Assembly (NCBI GenBank): GCA_964554795.1
Contig: CAZKQB010000023.1
Coordinates: 1-45,056 of the forward strand
Direction of reading: 5' to 3'
DNA length: 45,056 nucleotides
From: SFHK01 sp964554795
GTDB taxonomy: Bacteria > Bacillota > Clostridia > Christensenellales > Aristaeellaceae
Shown: positions 33,977 through 42,709 of the stretch, piece by piece
Layout: each line of letters begins with the position of its first letter
How positions within the stretch are numbered: position 1 is the first letter of the stretch
Program-made: the position numbers and the translations under genes
The notes under the pieces: model-generated
The model's database searches: none
Seen by the model: the letters and a program-made list of their open reading frames with translations, nothing else
What the model was told of the DNA's origin: nothing

Positions 33977-35501
33977 GCGCTTCCCCTCCCGATACCGCTT
34001 TTTCGCGGTAGGTCACGCGGTAGGGCGAAATCTCATCCACCGTCACAAGAGGATTGGCGGCAAAGAAGTCCAGCAGAAGCTCGCTCATTTCGGTGAGAAT
34101 CTCCCGCTCGTGCGGGCAGTCGCGCAGCGCGTCATAGCCGCCCACGCCGGTGGCGCGGTAGTTGTTTACGCACATCGTGAGCACATCGTCCGGCTGCACC
34201 GGCCGGCCGTTCCTGCACAGCTCAACCACGCGGCTGCCGACGGGCTTGGACAGCTCAAAGCGGTATTCCACGCCGGAATAGTAGTCAAAATTGTAGTGGG
34301 ACACCTTGGGCTTCATGAATTTCTCGGAGACCGTCACCTGCCCATCCTCGTCCATCTCAAAGTAGGACGCGCAGTTTTCCATAGCTTCCTTCAGCTGCGC
34401 GCCGGTCACGCGCAGCAAAACCAGCGTGTTGGGGTATACATAGGTGGAAACCACGTCGCGCACGGTCACGTTCTCGGAAAAGCCCCGCACCTCGTTGGCA
34501 AGGCTCGTGCAGCTTACGTCGCAGCCGGAGACCTGCGTCTGCACGCGGTTGAACAGGTTGGCAATCGGCGAACCGTGCAGCGCCATGCAAAGCGGCTTTT
34601 CGGGCGTAAGCGCGCGATTCAGGCGGGAAACCGGCGTATCCAGCCATGCCTCCACCTCGCCCTCCAGCGCGGAAAGCGCCTCGGACGGTGCGCCCTCGCC
34701 CTCGGCATACACGAGCCGCGACGAAATCTGCCCGTCCTCCCATATAACCTCGGCGCAGCACGGCGCGTTCGCGGGCGTCTGCACGATGTGCGATTTCATC
34801 CATTTTGCCGACGGAATCGCCAAATGCTGGTGCCCCGTGAGCAGAATGTCAAACGGGCAGGTCTCTGCGATTTTGCAGGCAAGGTTTTCGCCGCTGTCTG
34901 AATACACCTTTCCCGTCTCCAAGTCCTTCTCCACGCCACCGTGATACACGCACACCGTCACGTCGCATTTGCCGCGAATCGAATCATATGCACGCTGAAC
35001 CGCGGAAAGCGTGTCGTTCACGCGCAGCCTTGTGAGGTTCGCGGGCTTTTCCCATCGATTCACCCAATCCGTCACCGCGCCCACGATGCCCACGCGCAGG
35101 CCGCCCGGCATCACGCGCACGTCGCTCCTGAAAAGCGGCATTTCGCCGCCCAGATCGTCCACGTTCGCCGCCAGCACCCTCGCATTCAGCGCGTTCAGAT
35201 AGCCTGACAGCGCCTCGTAGCCGTAGTTGAAATCGTGGTTGCCCACGGTCACATAATCGTAGCCCGCGTCGTTCATCGCCTGCGCAAGCAGCGAAAGCCT
35301 GCCGTGATGCGCCGCATAATAGGCCAGCGGCGAGCCCTGCAGCGTGTCGCCGCCATCGATTGTGAGCGTGCTTTCGTCGCGCGCGGCGCGGAACCCTTCC
35401 GCCAGCGCGTTCACGCCCATCGGCCGGTAGCCGGGGTGAATGTAGTCCGTGGGAAAGAAATAGCCGTGCAGGTCGGATGTAAACAGAATCTTCAGCTTCA
35501 T
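33963..35501 (-). CDS. UshA-like 5'-nucleotidase/metallophosphatase
   Basis: A 512-residue two-domain enzyme. The N-terminal calcineurin-like metallophosphatase has KILFTSDLHGYFF at the start, then TIDGGDTLQGSP, VTVGNHDFNYGYE and DILLTGHQHLA. The C-terminal 5'-nucleotidase substrate domain begins near residue 300 (LCMALHGSPIANLFNRVQ) and has NNYRATGVGGYDA. No signal peptide is seen, unusual for UshA but known for YunD-like cytoplasmic forms. The ATG at 35501 follows GAGGGGAGA. It is the first gene of the operon with the methyltransferase and sialidase-like genes. Confidence 0.88.
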   Translation of the reverse strand: MKLKILFTSDLHGYFFPTDYIHPGYRPMGVNALAEGFRAARDESTLTIDGGDTLQGSPLAYYAAHHGRLSLLAQAMNDAGYDYVTVGNHDFNYGYEALSGYLNALNARVLAANVDDLGGEMPLFRSDVRVMPGGLRVGIVGAVTDWVNRWEKPANLTRLRVNDTLSAVQRAYDSIRGKCDVTVCVYHGGVEKDLETGKVYSDSGENLACKIAETCPFDILLTGHQHLAIPSAKWMKSHIVQTPANAPCCAEVIWEDGQISSRLVYAEGEGAPSEALSALEGEVEAWLDTPVSRLNRALTPEKPLCMALHGSPIANLFNRVQTQVSGCDVSCTSLANEVRGFSENVTVRDVVSTYVYPNTLVLLRVTGAQLKEAMENCASYFEMDEDGQVTVSEKFMKPKVSHYNFDYYSGVEYRFELSKPVGSRVVELCRNGRPVQPDDVLTMCVNNYRATGVGGYDALRDCPHEREILTEMSELLLDFFAANPLVTVDEISPYRVTYREKAVSGGEAHEAD

Positions 35502-35519
35502 TTGTCCGTCTCCCCTCGC

Positions 35520-35571
35520 GCATGCCGCCCCGGTTCTGATCGTACGCGGGCGGCATGCCGGTTCGTTTTTT
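35520..35571. promoter_or_regulatory. Strong hairpin just upstream of the nucleotidase gene
   Basis: An 11-bp perfect stem (GCATGCCGCCC at 35520-35530 with 35548-35558) is followed on the plus strand by a T-tract (35565-35571). In plus orientation it is a good intrinsic terminator. In minus orientation it is a leader hairpin ending 19 bases before the nucleotidase start. 35572-35871 shows no gene. Confidence 0.6.
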
Positions 35572-35871
35572 ATGGGCTGCCAAAATGCGTCGCAGTACCG
35601 GCCTGCTTGGCTGCCCCGTATACGCGCCTTCGGCAATCCCTCCAAAAGGGGCCATGGGTGTGCATATGCGGTGCCGGGCCCGATACCTGCCGATGGCGCA
35701 GCCCGTTTCCTTCCTAGGCCGCTGGCTCATGCGCCCCCGCTCGCATTCTGCCGCCCGGCAATCGCCGTAACGGGCCGATCCGGGTCGGCATGGCCGCGCA
35801 AGGGCGCTATTACCGCTCTTTCGCCCGCCTTCACAGGCACGCGCGGCTTTCGGGCGATTCTCCACGCAGAA

Positions 35872-36218
35872 CGGCGCAGGATACCGAAAACGGCGTTTGT
35901 CAGCCTGCCCGCGTGGAACGGCCAGAATGTCGGAAACACCGTTTGCCAGCCTGCCCGCGCGTTCCCGGCGCAGAATGCCGGAAACGGCGTTTGCCAGCCT
36001 GTCCGCGCGTTACCGGCGCAGAATGCCGGAAACGGCGTTTGCCAGCCTGCCCGCGTGGAACGGCCAGAATGCCAGAAACACCGTTTTGCCAGTTTGCCCG
36101 CACGTTCCCGGCGCAGAATGCCGAAAACGGCGTTTGTCAGCCTGCCCGCGTGGAACGGCCAGAATGCCGGTAACACCGTTTGCCGACCTGCCCGCGCGTT
36201 CCCGGCGCAGAATGCCGG
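35872..36218. repeat. Two-type 46/48-bp tandem repeat (minisatellite)
   Basis: Seven units plus a partial one. Type A (46 bp, with GTGGAACGGCCAG): 35895-35940, 36037-36082, 36132-36177. Type B (48-49 bp, with GCGTTCCCGGCGCAG): 35941-35988, 35989-36036, 36083-36131, 36178-36218 (cut short). A partial unit lies at 35872-35894. The order is b-A-B-B-A-B-A-B. All share GTTTGCCAGCCTGCCCGC and AGAATGCCG. Each unit holds a small hairpin closing a conserved AGAAT loop. No start codon or ribosome site supports translation. Not CRISPR: there are no unique spacers. Confidence 0.9.
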
Positions 36219-36325
36219 CCTATCTGCGAAACGTCTTCAGCCGATAATCGTCCGCGCGGTGCCGTCCGGCACGGCGCACGGCATAGGCGCGCGCCCGCGC
36301 CCTTCGAATGCCCATCCTGCGTTCC

Positions 36326-36354
36326 ATTGTAAAGCTCTCGCGCCGAAAAGTCAA
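36326..36354 (-). promoter_or_regulatory. Consensus promoter directed into the tandem repeat and nucleotidase operon
   Basis: On the minus strand TTGACT (36349-36354) and TACAAT (36326-36331) are 17 bases apart. Transcription from about 36319 would cross the tandem repeat and reach the nucleotidase start at 35501, giving a leader of about 820 bases, or would make a separate RNA. Confidence 0.7.
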
Positions 36355-36483
36355 CCGGTGCCGGAAAAAACCGCGCTCTCCCGCATGAAAACGGCAAAAA
36401 ATGCTTCCGATCCGGTATAAAACGGCCATGCTGGGAAACAATACCGATAGCCGGATGACACGGCGGAAAAGGAGTGAATCTGA

Positions 36484-36699
36484 ATGCTGGACAACACATC
36501 CCTGGTCATTACTATCATCGGCGCAATCAACTGGCTGCTGGTCGGCCTGTTCCGCTTTGACCTCGTCGCCTACATCTGCGGAGGACAGGCGTCGACCCTC
36601 TCCCGCATCATCTACACCGTCGTCGGTATCGCAGGCCTGTGGTGCATCTCTCTTCTGTTCAAGGAGAAGCTTCCTGCAAGCGACGTTCACCGGGACTGA
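36484..36699 (+). CDS. DUF378 family small membrane protein
   Basis: A 71-residue protein with two to three membrane segments. It matches the DUF378 (YuzA-like) pattern: ITIIGAINWLLVGLFRFDLVAYICG near the start and YTVVGIAGLWCISLLF later. Function unknown. AAAGGAGTGA precedes the ATG, and a strong terminator follows 13 bases after the stop. It is a single-gene unit. Confidence 0.88.
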   Translation: MLDNTSLVITIIGAINWLLVGLFRFDLVAYICGGQASTLSRIIYTVVGIAGLWCISLLFKEKLPASDVHRD

Positions 36700-36712
36700 C
36701 AAACAAAAGCAC

Positions 36713-36761
36713 AAGGCCGCGCAGGGGAAGGCTCCTTTCCTCCCTGCGCGGCCTTCTTTTG
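36713..36761. terminator. Bidirectional terminator between DUF378 gene and ABC permease
   Basis: A 14-bp perfect stem (AAGGCCGCGCAGGG at 36713-36726 with 36742-36755) is followed by CTTTT on the plus strand and by GTGCTTTTG on the minus strand. It separates two convergent genes. Confidence 0.85.
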
Positions 36762-36773
36762 CCGCTTGGGTCG

Positions 36774-38801
36774 TTATTCCTTTTTCGCGCCGCTCACGAT
36801 GGCGTAGTACGCGCCGGAGGTAAGCTTATACACGAGCGCGTACATCAGCGCGAAGACGAGAAAGCTCAATAGCGTCGCAGCAGCGAACAGGCTTACGTTG
36901 TCAAGGTTAAACAGCTGCAAAAGCTTACGCAGCATCGGGAACGCAAAGCACAGGTGACACAGCGCGCCCAGCAGCGGCAGAAAAAATACCGTCAGCAGCT
37001 GCGAATTGATGGAGCGGCGAATTTCCGGCTTCGTCATGCCCACCTTCTGCATAATCTCAAACCGCGCCTGATCCTCATAGCCCTCGGAAATCTGCTTATA
37101 GTAAATGATCAGCACGGCGGCGCACACGAACACCACGCTTAAAATGCCGCCCAGAAACAGTAGGCTCCCGTAGGTATTGTAGAAGTCCGCGGCGTTTTCG
37201 CTGCGGCTTTCGCAGTACAGCCGCCGTATGAACGTGCCGTTGCCCTCGAAGACGCCGTTTTCCATCAGCCGGGTTTCAAGGTCGTAGGCCTCGATGTACG
37301 CATCGTCGTTCGCAAGCTCAATGCCCATCAGCCACATGCGGCTTGCCCACTGATCCTCCGAATGGGAGGGCAGCGCGTCAAGCTCTTCGGTCACGGCGCT
37401 CAGGTCGTTCACCACGACGTAGACCGTCGGGAAAATGTCCGCGGCGCTCTGTCCGTCGATCAACCTGAAGTCCGGCCGTCCGACGATGCGAAATTCCAGC
37501 GCGTCGTCCACCGTCAGCGTGTCCCACGGATAGTCGGTTCGAAGGGTGTAGACCAGCGCCTCGTCGGGCGCGAGCGTCACGCGTTCGCCGGACAAGCGGC
37601 TGTAGTCCTGCGCGTCTAAAAAATACAGCTGCATACTGTCAGCATCCGCCAGCATGCCCGTAGTCTGAACCCGCCCATCGTCCATCAGCCCTGCGACAGC
37701 CGCTGCGCGATAGGCGCTCACCTTGCCGATTTCCAGCCCCTCGTCCGTTACCGCAGTCGTCAGCGCATCAATCAGCCTCTGCGTGTTTTCGCCGGTAAAG
37801 CTCTCCGCGCCGGATGGATTGACCGTCACGTTCAAATCAAAGGGATAGCGGGTGTTCAGCGAATCCTCTACGCCGAAGTACAGGCTCATGGTGGTAGAGA
37901 TCATCACCAGCACCATCGTCGCCAGAATGCAGATGGACGCAAGCCCCGCGCCGTTGCGCTTCATGCGGTACGCCATCGACGACACGGATACGAAGTGGTT
38001 GGCCTTATAGTAGTAGCTCTTCTGCTTCTGAAGAAAGCGCAGCAGCGTTACAGAGAAGGCGACAAAGGTCATGTACGTTCCAAGGATGACCAGCAGCACA
38101 GCCACAAAGAACCACGCAAGCGCGGATACCGGGTCGCCCACATACACGGCCAGCGCATAGCCCGCGCACAGCACCAGCAGGCCCAAAAGGCCAAGCACCC
38201 AGTTCGCGCGCGGCGGCTTCTCGCCCACGCTTTCGCTTTTCAGAAGGCTGAGCGCATCCAGCGAGCGCACCTGCCACAGCGACTTCAGAAACAGAAGCGC
38301 AAAAATCACCAGAAACACGCACAGCGTGAACCACGCAGCGGGCGCGGAAATCGTGAGGGAATAGGTAGTGCCGCCATGCAGCATGTTCAGAAGAATCAGC
38401 TCGGCCAGCTTGGACAGCGCCGCGCCGGCAAACAGGCCGACCAGAAGGGAAATCGCCAGCACAAACAGGGTTTCCCACAGAAGAATGCGCCCGAGGTTGC
38501 GCCGCGACATGCCCAGAATGCTGTAAAGGCCGAACTCCTTTTTGCGGCGGCGCATTAGAAACGAGTTGGTGTAAACGAGAAAGATCAGTGCAAAGAACGC
38601 AATGACGAAGCTTCCAAAGGACATCATGCCCGTGATCCTGGTTGAACCGCGCATGCTCCGCACGGCCTCGGAAAACCGCAGAAAGCAGATGATGTATTCC
38701 ATCATCACCATGCCGACGCAGGTGAGCAGGTAGGGTAGGTACAGCCGGTGGTTCTTTTGAATGCCCGTCCACGCAAGGCGGGGATAAAACAAAAGCTTCA
38801 C
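36774..38801 (-). CDS. BceB-like ABC transporter permease (FtsX domain)
   Basis: A 675-residue permease with ten predicted membrane helices. The first four surround GSFVIAFFALIFLVYTNSFL and the FtsX-like YSILGMSRRNLGRIL loop. A large extracytoplasmic domain (about residues 300-540) lies between helices 7 and 8, and a second FtsX-like block (FEIMQKVGMTKPEIRRSINSQ) lies near the end. This is the layout of BceB-type antimicrobial-peptide transporters. It overlaps the ATPase gene by 4 bases. The usual two-component system is not adjacent, so peptide resistance is inferred from family only. Confidence 0.88.
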   Translation of the reverse strand: MKLLFYPRLAWTGIQKNHRLYLPYLLTCVGMVMMEYIICFLRFSEAVRSMRGSTRITGMMSFGSFVIAFFALIFLVYTNSFLMRRRKKEFGLYSILGMSRRNLGRILLWETLFVLAISLLVGLFAGAALSKLAELILLNMLHGGTTYSLTISAPAAWFTLCVFLVIFALLFLKSLWQVRSLDALSLLKSESVGEKPPRANWVLGLLGLLVLCAGYALAVYVGDPVSALAWFFVAVLLVILGTYMTFVAFSVTLLRFLQKQKSYYYKANHFVSVSSMAYRMKRNGAGLASICILATMVLVMISTTMSLYFGVEDSLNTRYPFDLNVTVNPSGAESFTGENTQRLIDALTTAVTDEGLEIGKVSAYRAAAVAGLMDDGRVQTTGMLADADSMQLYFLDAQDYSRLSGERVTLAPDEALVYTLRTDYPWDTLTVDDALEFRIVGRPDFRLIDGQSAADIFPTVYVVVNDLSAVTEELDALPSHSEDQWASRMWLMGIELANDDAYIEAYDLETRLMENGVFEGNGTFIRRLYCESRSENAADFYNTYGSLLFLGGILSVVFVCAAVLIIYYKQISEGYEDQARFEIMQKVGMTKPEIRRSINSQLLTVFFLPLLGALCHLCFAFPMLRKLLQLFNLDNVSLFAAATLLSFLVFALMYALVYKLTSGAYYAIVSGAKKE

Positions 38802-39562
38802 GCGCGCTCACCGCCCGTCGCAAGCATCGTAAGCGCATCGGTAATCTTCTGATACAGCGCGTCGTCCGTCGCTCCGCCGCGGTAGATCTGGTGGAACACC
38901 TCGCCGTCGCGAATAAACAGAATGCGCCCGGCGCGGCTGGCAGCCTTCACGGAGTGCGTAACCATCAGAATCGTCTGCCCGTTAGCGTTGATGGCGGCAA
39001 ACAGGCGCAAAAGCTCGTCTGTGGCGCGGGAATCGAGCGCGCCGGTCGGCTCGTCTGCCAGAATCAGCCGTGGATGCGTGATCAGCGCGCGGGCGACGGC
39101 GGCACGCTGCTTCTGCCCGCCGGACACCTCATAGGGATATTTTGAGAGGATATCTGCAATGCCCAGCTGCGCCGCGATGGGCAGAAGGCGGCTGCGCATC
39201 TCCCAGTGCGGCTTCCCGGCCAGAACCAGGGGCAGGAAGATGTTGTCCTCCAGCGTGAACGTGTCCAGCAGGTTGAACTCCTGAAACACGAAGCCCAGGT
39301 GATCGCGGCGATAGGCGGATACCGAGGCCTCGCGCAGGCGGGAAAAATCCTGCCCGTCCAGCGTGATCGTTCCGGCCGTGGGCCTGTCCAGCGCCGCAAG
39401 GATGTTTAAAAGCGTCGTTTTACCCGATCCGCTTTCGCCCATAATGGCGACGTATTCGCCCTCCTCCACGGTGAAATTCACGTTTTTCAGCGCTTCCACC
39501 CGGTTTGCGCCCAGGCGGGAGGCATATACCTTTCGAAGACCGTTTACTTCCAGCATGCTCAT
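38798..39562 (-). CDS. BceA-like ABC transporter ATP-binding protein
   Basis: A 254-residue ATPase with Walker A GESGSGKTTL (residues about 40-49), Q-loop in FVFQEFNLLD, signature VSGGQKQRAAVARAL and Walker B LILADEPTGALD, then the H-loop VTHSVKAAS. This is the MacB/LolD/BceA class. The start at 39562 follows GGAGG. It partners with the overlapping permease gene. Confidence 0.93.
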   Translation of the reverse strand: MSMLEVNGLRKVYASRLGANRVEALKNVNFTVEEGEYVAIMGESGSGKTTLLNILAALDRPTAGTITLDGQDFSRLREASVSAYRRDHLGFVFQEFNLLDTFTLEDNIFLPLVLAGKPHWEMRSRLLPIAAQLGIADILSKYPYEVSGGQKQRAAVARALITHPRLILADEPTGALDSRATDELLRLFAAINANGQTILMVTHSVKAASRAGRILFIRDGEVFHQIYRGGATDDALYQKITDALTMLATGGERA

Positions 39563-39835
39563 AGGATGCGTTCCTCCATTGCTTTGAATTGACGCATATA
39601 TGATACCATGCCTGCTCCCGCCATTCCATCGATTCGTCTTACGCTTTGACGCGCAAATCGAACAATTTTGTAAGAAGTTCCAGCCAGTTAGAAAGACAGC
39701 CGATTACAGCGGCTTGCGGTGGGCCCGTGCGATTCCCTCCGAGGAAACCCGCTTCCCTGCAGGTTTTGCGGCCGGAATTCCATTTGGTCGACCGCGGGCG
39801 GTCAAATGGAAAATTCGAGCGCCGCGCCTTTGACA

Positions 39836-39865
39836 GGGCAGCCGCGGCAGAAGCGCCGGCTGCCC
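39836..39865. repeat. Hairpin downstream of the GH106-like gene
   Basis: GGGCAGCCG (39836-39844) pairs with CGGCTGCCC (39857-39865). Upstream, CCATTT (39779-39784) and AAATGG (39804-39809) flank an inner GACCG/CGGTC stem. Neither has a strong T-tract on the minus strand. The stretch 39563-39894 has no convincing gene. Confidence 0.55.
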
Positions 39866-39894
39866 CTAAAAAGACTTTTGGTAAGATGCACGGC

Positions 39895-42411
39895 TCAATC
39901 AAGCCGTTCCAGCACGACCGGGCCGTACAGGCCGCCCTCTCCAGCCTCCTGCTCGAATACAAGCTGCCGCTCATGGTATGGGCCGAGCACGCGCGGGTCA
40001 AACAGCGTTTCCGGCTTCACGGCGCGAATGCGGTTCACGATGGTGTTCGCCACCTCGATTTCAATTTCCGCCGTCGGTCCCTCGCCGAGAAGCGCACCGT
40101 CAAATTCGACGGCCTTCGGCTCCGCCCATGCAACGCCCGCGTCGTGCCCATTGATCCGCACGCGAGCGGTTGCCTCCACGCGCCCCAGCGACAGTCGCCA
40201 GCGCCGCCCCGTACGCGGGCTCCCCGCTTCGTCACCCAGCGCCACGCAGGCATGGTATACGCATTCGCCGGAGAAGTCCCTCCCGACAAACGGCTCCCAG
40301 CTTCCGGGATGGACGGCGTACGACGTTCCGTCGCCCGCATGCGCCGTGACGCCGTCCGCACCGATGCGCGTTTCGCGCGCAACCTTCAGCGTGAAGTCCT
40401 CGATTTCCCGCCGCCATGCGGCGCGGCCCGGCTCCGGCTCCGCCTCGGCCAGCCTGCGTTCGGTAAACAGGAAAAACCAGCCCTCACCGGCTGCAAGGGT
40501 ATGAACGCCGTTTTCCATGCGATACGCCCGTCCGGTGGCAGGATCGAGACGAACGGGAACGCCCGCCTGCGGGAAACGGATGCTCGCGCACACGCTTTGC
40601 GCGGCCTTCCCGCCCACGCCGGACTCTTCGCCGCCGGGCATGGAAATGCCTGCCTGCGGGAAGTGCAGATTTGCACGGATGGGCCGGTCGCTTTCGTTAA
40701 ATACGAGCACGAGCGTCTCGCCGCCGGGCAGCTCGCGGGCACGGGCGCGCAGCGACGGACAATCGCATTGCACGACGGGCTTTGCGGACGCGTCCACGCC
40801 GCGCAGCTTTTCCCGAAGCACGTCCGAAAGCGTCGCGTCGTCCGGCACAAGCACGGTCTCATAGCGCGCAAGTCCCAGCGTAAGCGCGTTCCCATCGCGG
40901 ACGGCCATATGCAGGCCCTCCTCGTCAAGAATATCAAAATCAATTTGCGCGCGCTCCAGCGCCTGTCCCAGCCGTTCAAAGCCCTCGACGGCGTTCCTTG
41001 CGCGGACTCCGCCCGCCCAGATGTCGCGTGCCGGGTAATACAGCGCCGCGCGCGCCGCAGGCCGTCCCAGCTGCATCAGCCACGATGCGCGGGCAGTAAA
41101 ATCGTTCAGCCCGCGCAGGTGGAAAAAGCCCGGCATTTCCTCCACCCACTCTGGCCGCTCCACAAGCGCCAGCGCGTTGTGCGGCGAGTAGGACATGCAC
41201 ATGAAGTTGAACACGTTGATTCCGCGCACCAGCTGATGTAAAATCACAAAGCGCGCCAGCTCGCCCGTCAGGCTCGCGCCGTACACGCCGAAGCTCTCGG
41301 TCACGGCCAGCGTGCCGCCGGTCTGCGCCGCCGCCGAGGAGGCAAAGCGCTCAAAAAAGCCGTTGCCCTCATAGCAGGCGGGCTTGCCGTCCCTCGGAAA
41401 ATCAATCTGCCGCCAGATGACGTCCACGCCCGGCACGTCGAATTCGCGCAGCTGCTGAAGCACCGTGCCGTAGCCGTGCGCCATGCAACCGTCGGTCAGG
41501 TGGTCGATGTCAAGATGGCCGGTGGAGCGCACGCCGTTTCGGCGGCACCAGTCGTGAATCGGCCTCATGTAATTGTCCCGGAAAAGCTCGCCCTGCAGCG
41601 CACGGTAGTCCTCGCGGGCGCGCGCGTCTGCGCCGGAAACGTCTTCCGCCAGATTGAAAAGCGCGGGAAGATGGTCTCGCAGGTCGTAGCCGAAGCGCGC
41701 AAGGAATTTCTCTTCGAAGCCGTCCGGCCACGGAAAGCGCCCGGTGCCCGGCTCGTCGGTAAACATGAAGGGGATGCGCCCGAGGAGGTCGCCCAGAAAG
41801 TGCGTGTAGCGCTCGTGCGTTTCCTCAACAAACGCTTTGCCGATGCCATCCTGCAGAGAATCCGTCGTCCAGCCCTCGCCAAGCTGCACGCCGTACACCG
41901 TGAGCGCGCGTGCCTCCGAAAAGCGTTCGCCTGGCCTCACGCGCCGAAGCGCGCCGTTTTCCATCGTAAACGCCGCCACGTCGTCCGCACTCGGCGCGTA
42001 TGCCTGCCCGGCGGGAAGCTCTTCGTCCCGCGGCTCCAGCGCCTTTCGAAGCATGCGCGGATGCTTTTCCACCGTACGCCCGCACGCGCCGCCGGACGGC
42101 CAGCCACCCTCGTCGTACATCCACACATTCATGCCGATGGACAGCGCGTATTCGGCGGCTTCCCGCACAAGGCGCATGAATTCGTCCGTCAGATAGTCCG
42201 GCTCGAGGAACGTGCGAATTCTCTCTGGACGGAAGTTCTTTGGCTCCGGCAGCACGTATACCGTGCGGATACCGGCCCGGCACATGCCGTCCAGCCGCCG
42301 GCGGATTTCATCGGATTCGATTTTGTTATTCCAGATCCACGCGTACGCGGGCTGAAACGCCGTGTCCGCGTTTTGAAAGGAGGATAGGGAAAAAACGGAT
42401 TCTGCGCACAT
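39895..42411 (-). CDS. GH106-like glycoside hydrolase (alpha-L-rhamnosidase type)
   Basis: An 838-residue cytoplasmic enzyme without signal peptide. Its N-terminal barrel resembles GH106: AYAWIWNNKIESDEIRRRLDGM near residue 22, IGMNVWMYDEGGWPSG near residue 92, FMFTDEPGTGRFPW near 215, and TESFGVYGASLTGELARFV near 370. The C-terminal part is beta-rich and ends in a galactose-binding-like domain (RVEATARVRINGHDAGVAW). Alpha-L-rhamnosidase activity is the best guess; DUF-type relatives of unknown specificity are possible. A promoter lies at 42451-42479, and GCGAGG precedes the ATG. It would fit pectin use together with the GH105 enzyme. Confidence 0.7.
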   Translation of the reverse strand: MCAESVFSLSSFQNADTAFQPAYAWIWNNKIESDEIRRRLDGMCRAGIRTVYVLPEPKNFRPERIRTFLEPDYLTDEFMRLVREAAEYALSIGMNVWMYDEGGWPSGGACGRTVEKHPRMLRKALEPRDEELPAGQAYAPSADDVAAFTMENGALRRVRPGERFSEARALTVYGVQLGEGWTTDSLQDGIGKAFVEETHERYTHFLGDLLGRIPFMFTDEPGTGRFPWPDGFEEKFLARFGYDLRDHLPALFNLAEDVSGADARAREDYRALQGELFRDNYMRPIHDWCRRNGVRSTGHLDIDHLTDGCMAHGYGTVLQQLREFDVPGVDVIWRQIDFPRDGKPACYEGNGFFERFASSAAAQTGGTLAVTESFGVYGASLTGELARFVILHQLVRGINVFNFMCMSYSPHNALALVERPEWVEEMPGFFHLRGLNDFTARASWLMQLGRPAARAALYYPARDIWAGGVRARNAVEGFERLGQALERAQIDFDILDEEGLHMAVRDGNALTLGLARYETVLVPDDATLSDVLREKLRGVDASAKPVVQCDCPSLRARARELPGGETLVLVFNESDRPIRANLHFPQAGISMPGGEESGVGGKAAQSVCASIRFPQAGVPVRLDPATGRAYRMENGVHTLAAGEGWFFLFTERRLAEAEPEPGRAAWRREIEDFTLKVARETRIGADGVTAHAGDGTSYAVHPGSWEPFVGRDFSGECVYHACVALGDEAGSPRTGRRWRLSLGRVEATARVRINGHDAGVAWAEPKAVEFDGALLGEGPTAEIEIEVANTIVNRIRAVKPETLFDPRVLGPYHERQLVFEQEAGEGGLYGPVVLERLD

Positions 42412-42450
42412 TTGACGGCACCTCGCTTTTGGTTGATCATTTCCGGAAAC

Positions 42451-42479
42451 ATTATAGCAAAGCGCATATGCGCGTGCAA
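42451..42479 (-). promoter_or_regulatory. Promoter of the GH106-like gene
   Basis: On the minus strand TTGCAC (42474-42479) and TATAAT (42451-42456), 17 bases apart, lie 40 bases before the ATG at 42411. A GCATATGC palindrome occurs inside the spacer. Confidence 0.8.
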
Positions 42480-42584
42480 TGAAAAATTCTTATGGAGATT
42501 CTGCAAATTCTTATAGTTTCTGCGGCCGGGCTCGCGGCCCGGCACAGTTTTCATATTAAGTTGTCGCGAGTCGGCGCGGCTTCC

Positions 42585-42613
42585 TTGACTTTCGTGACAA
42601 AACCGTGTAAAAT
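42585..42613 (+). promoter_or_regulatory. Promoter of rny
   Basis: TTGACT (42585-42590) and TAAAAT (42608-42613), 17 bases apart, give a transcript starting near 42620, about 90 bases before the rny ATG. Confidence 0.8.
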
Positions 42614-42625
42614 TGTTCTGTTAAT

Positions 42626-42659
42626 CTGCCTACTTGTAGGCAGTTGGGTCTGAACAGAC
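42626..42659 (+). promoter_or_regulatory. Two small palindromes in the rny leader
   Basis: CTGCCTAC/GTAGGCAG (42626-42643) and GTCTG/CAGAC (42648-42659) form two adjacent hairpins right at the 5' end of the predicted transcript. Confidence 0.6.
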
Positions 42660-42709
42660 GGCGAAGCCGCATCCAAAAATGCAAAACAGAAAGGGGATAG
42701 ATCAGTTTC

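Noticed and set aside
35572..35760. Known riboswitch in the nucleotidase leader
   Set aside because: Compared by eye with cobalamin, SAM, ZTP, THF, guanidine and glycine patterns; none fits.
35727..36176. Open frames through the tandem repeat encoding repetitive Arg/Pro/Cys peptides
   Set aside because: Several frames are open on both strands, none has a ribosome site, and unit lengths of 46, 48 and 49 break a stable peptide period.
35895..36218. Tandem repeat read as a CRISPR array
   Set aside because: Units alternate between two types with no unique spacers and there is no cas gene nearby.
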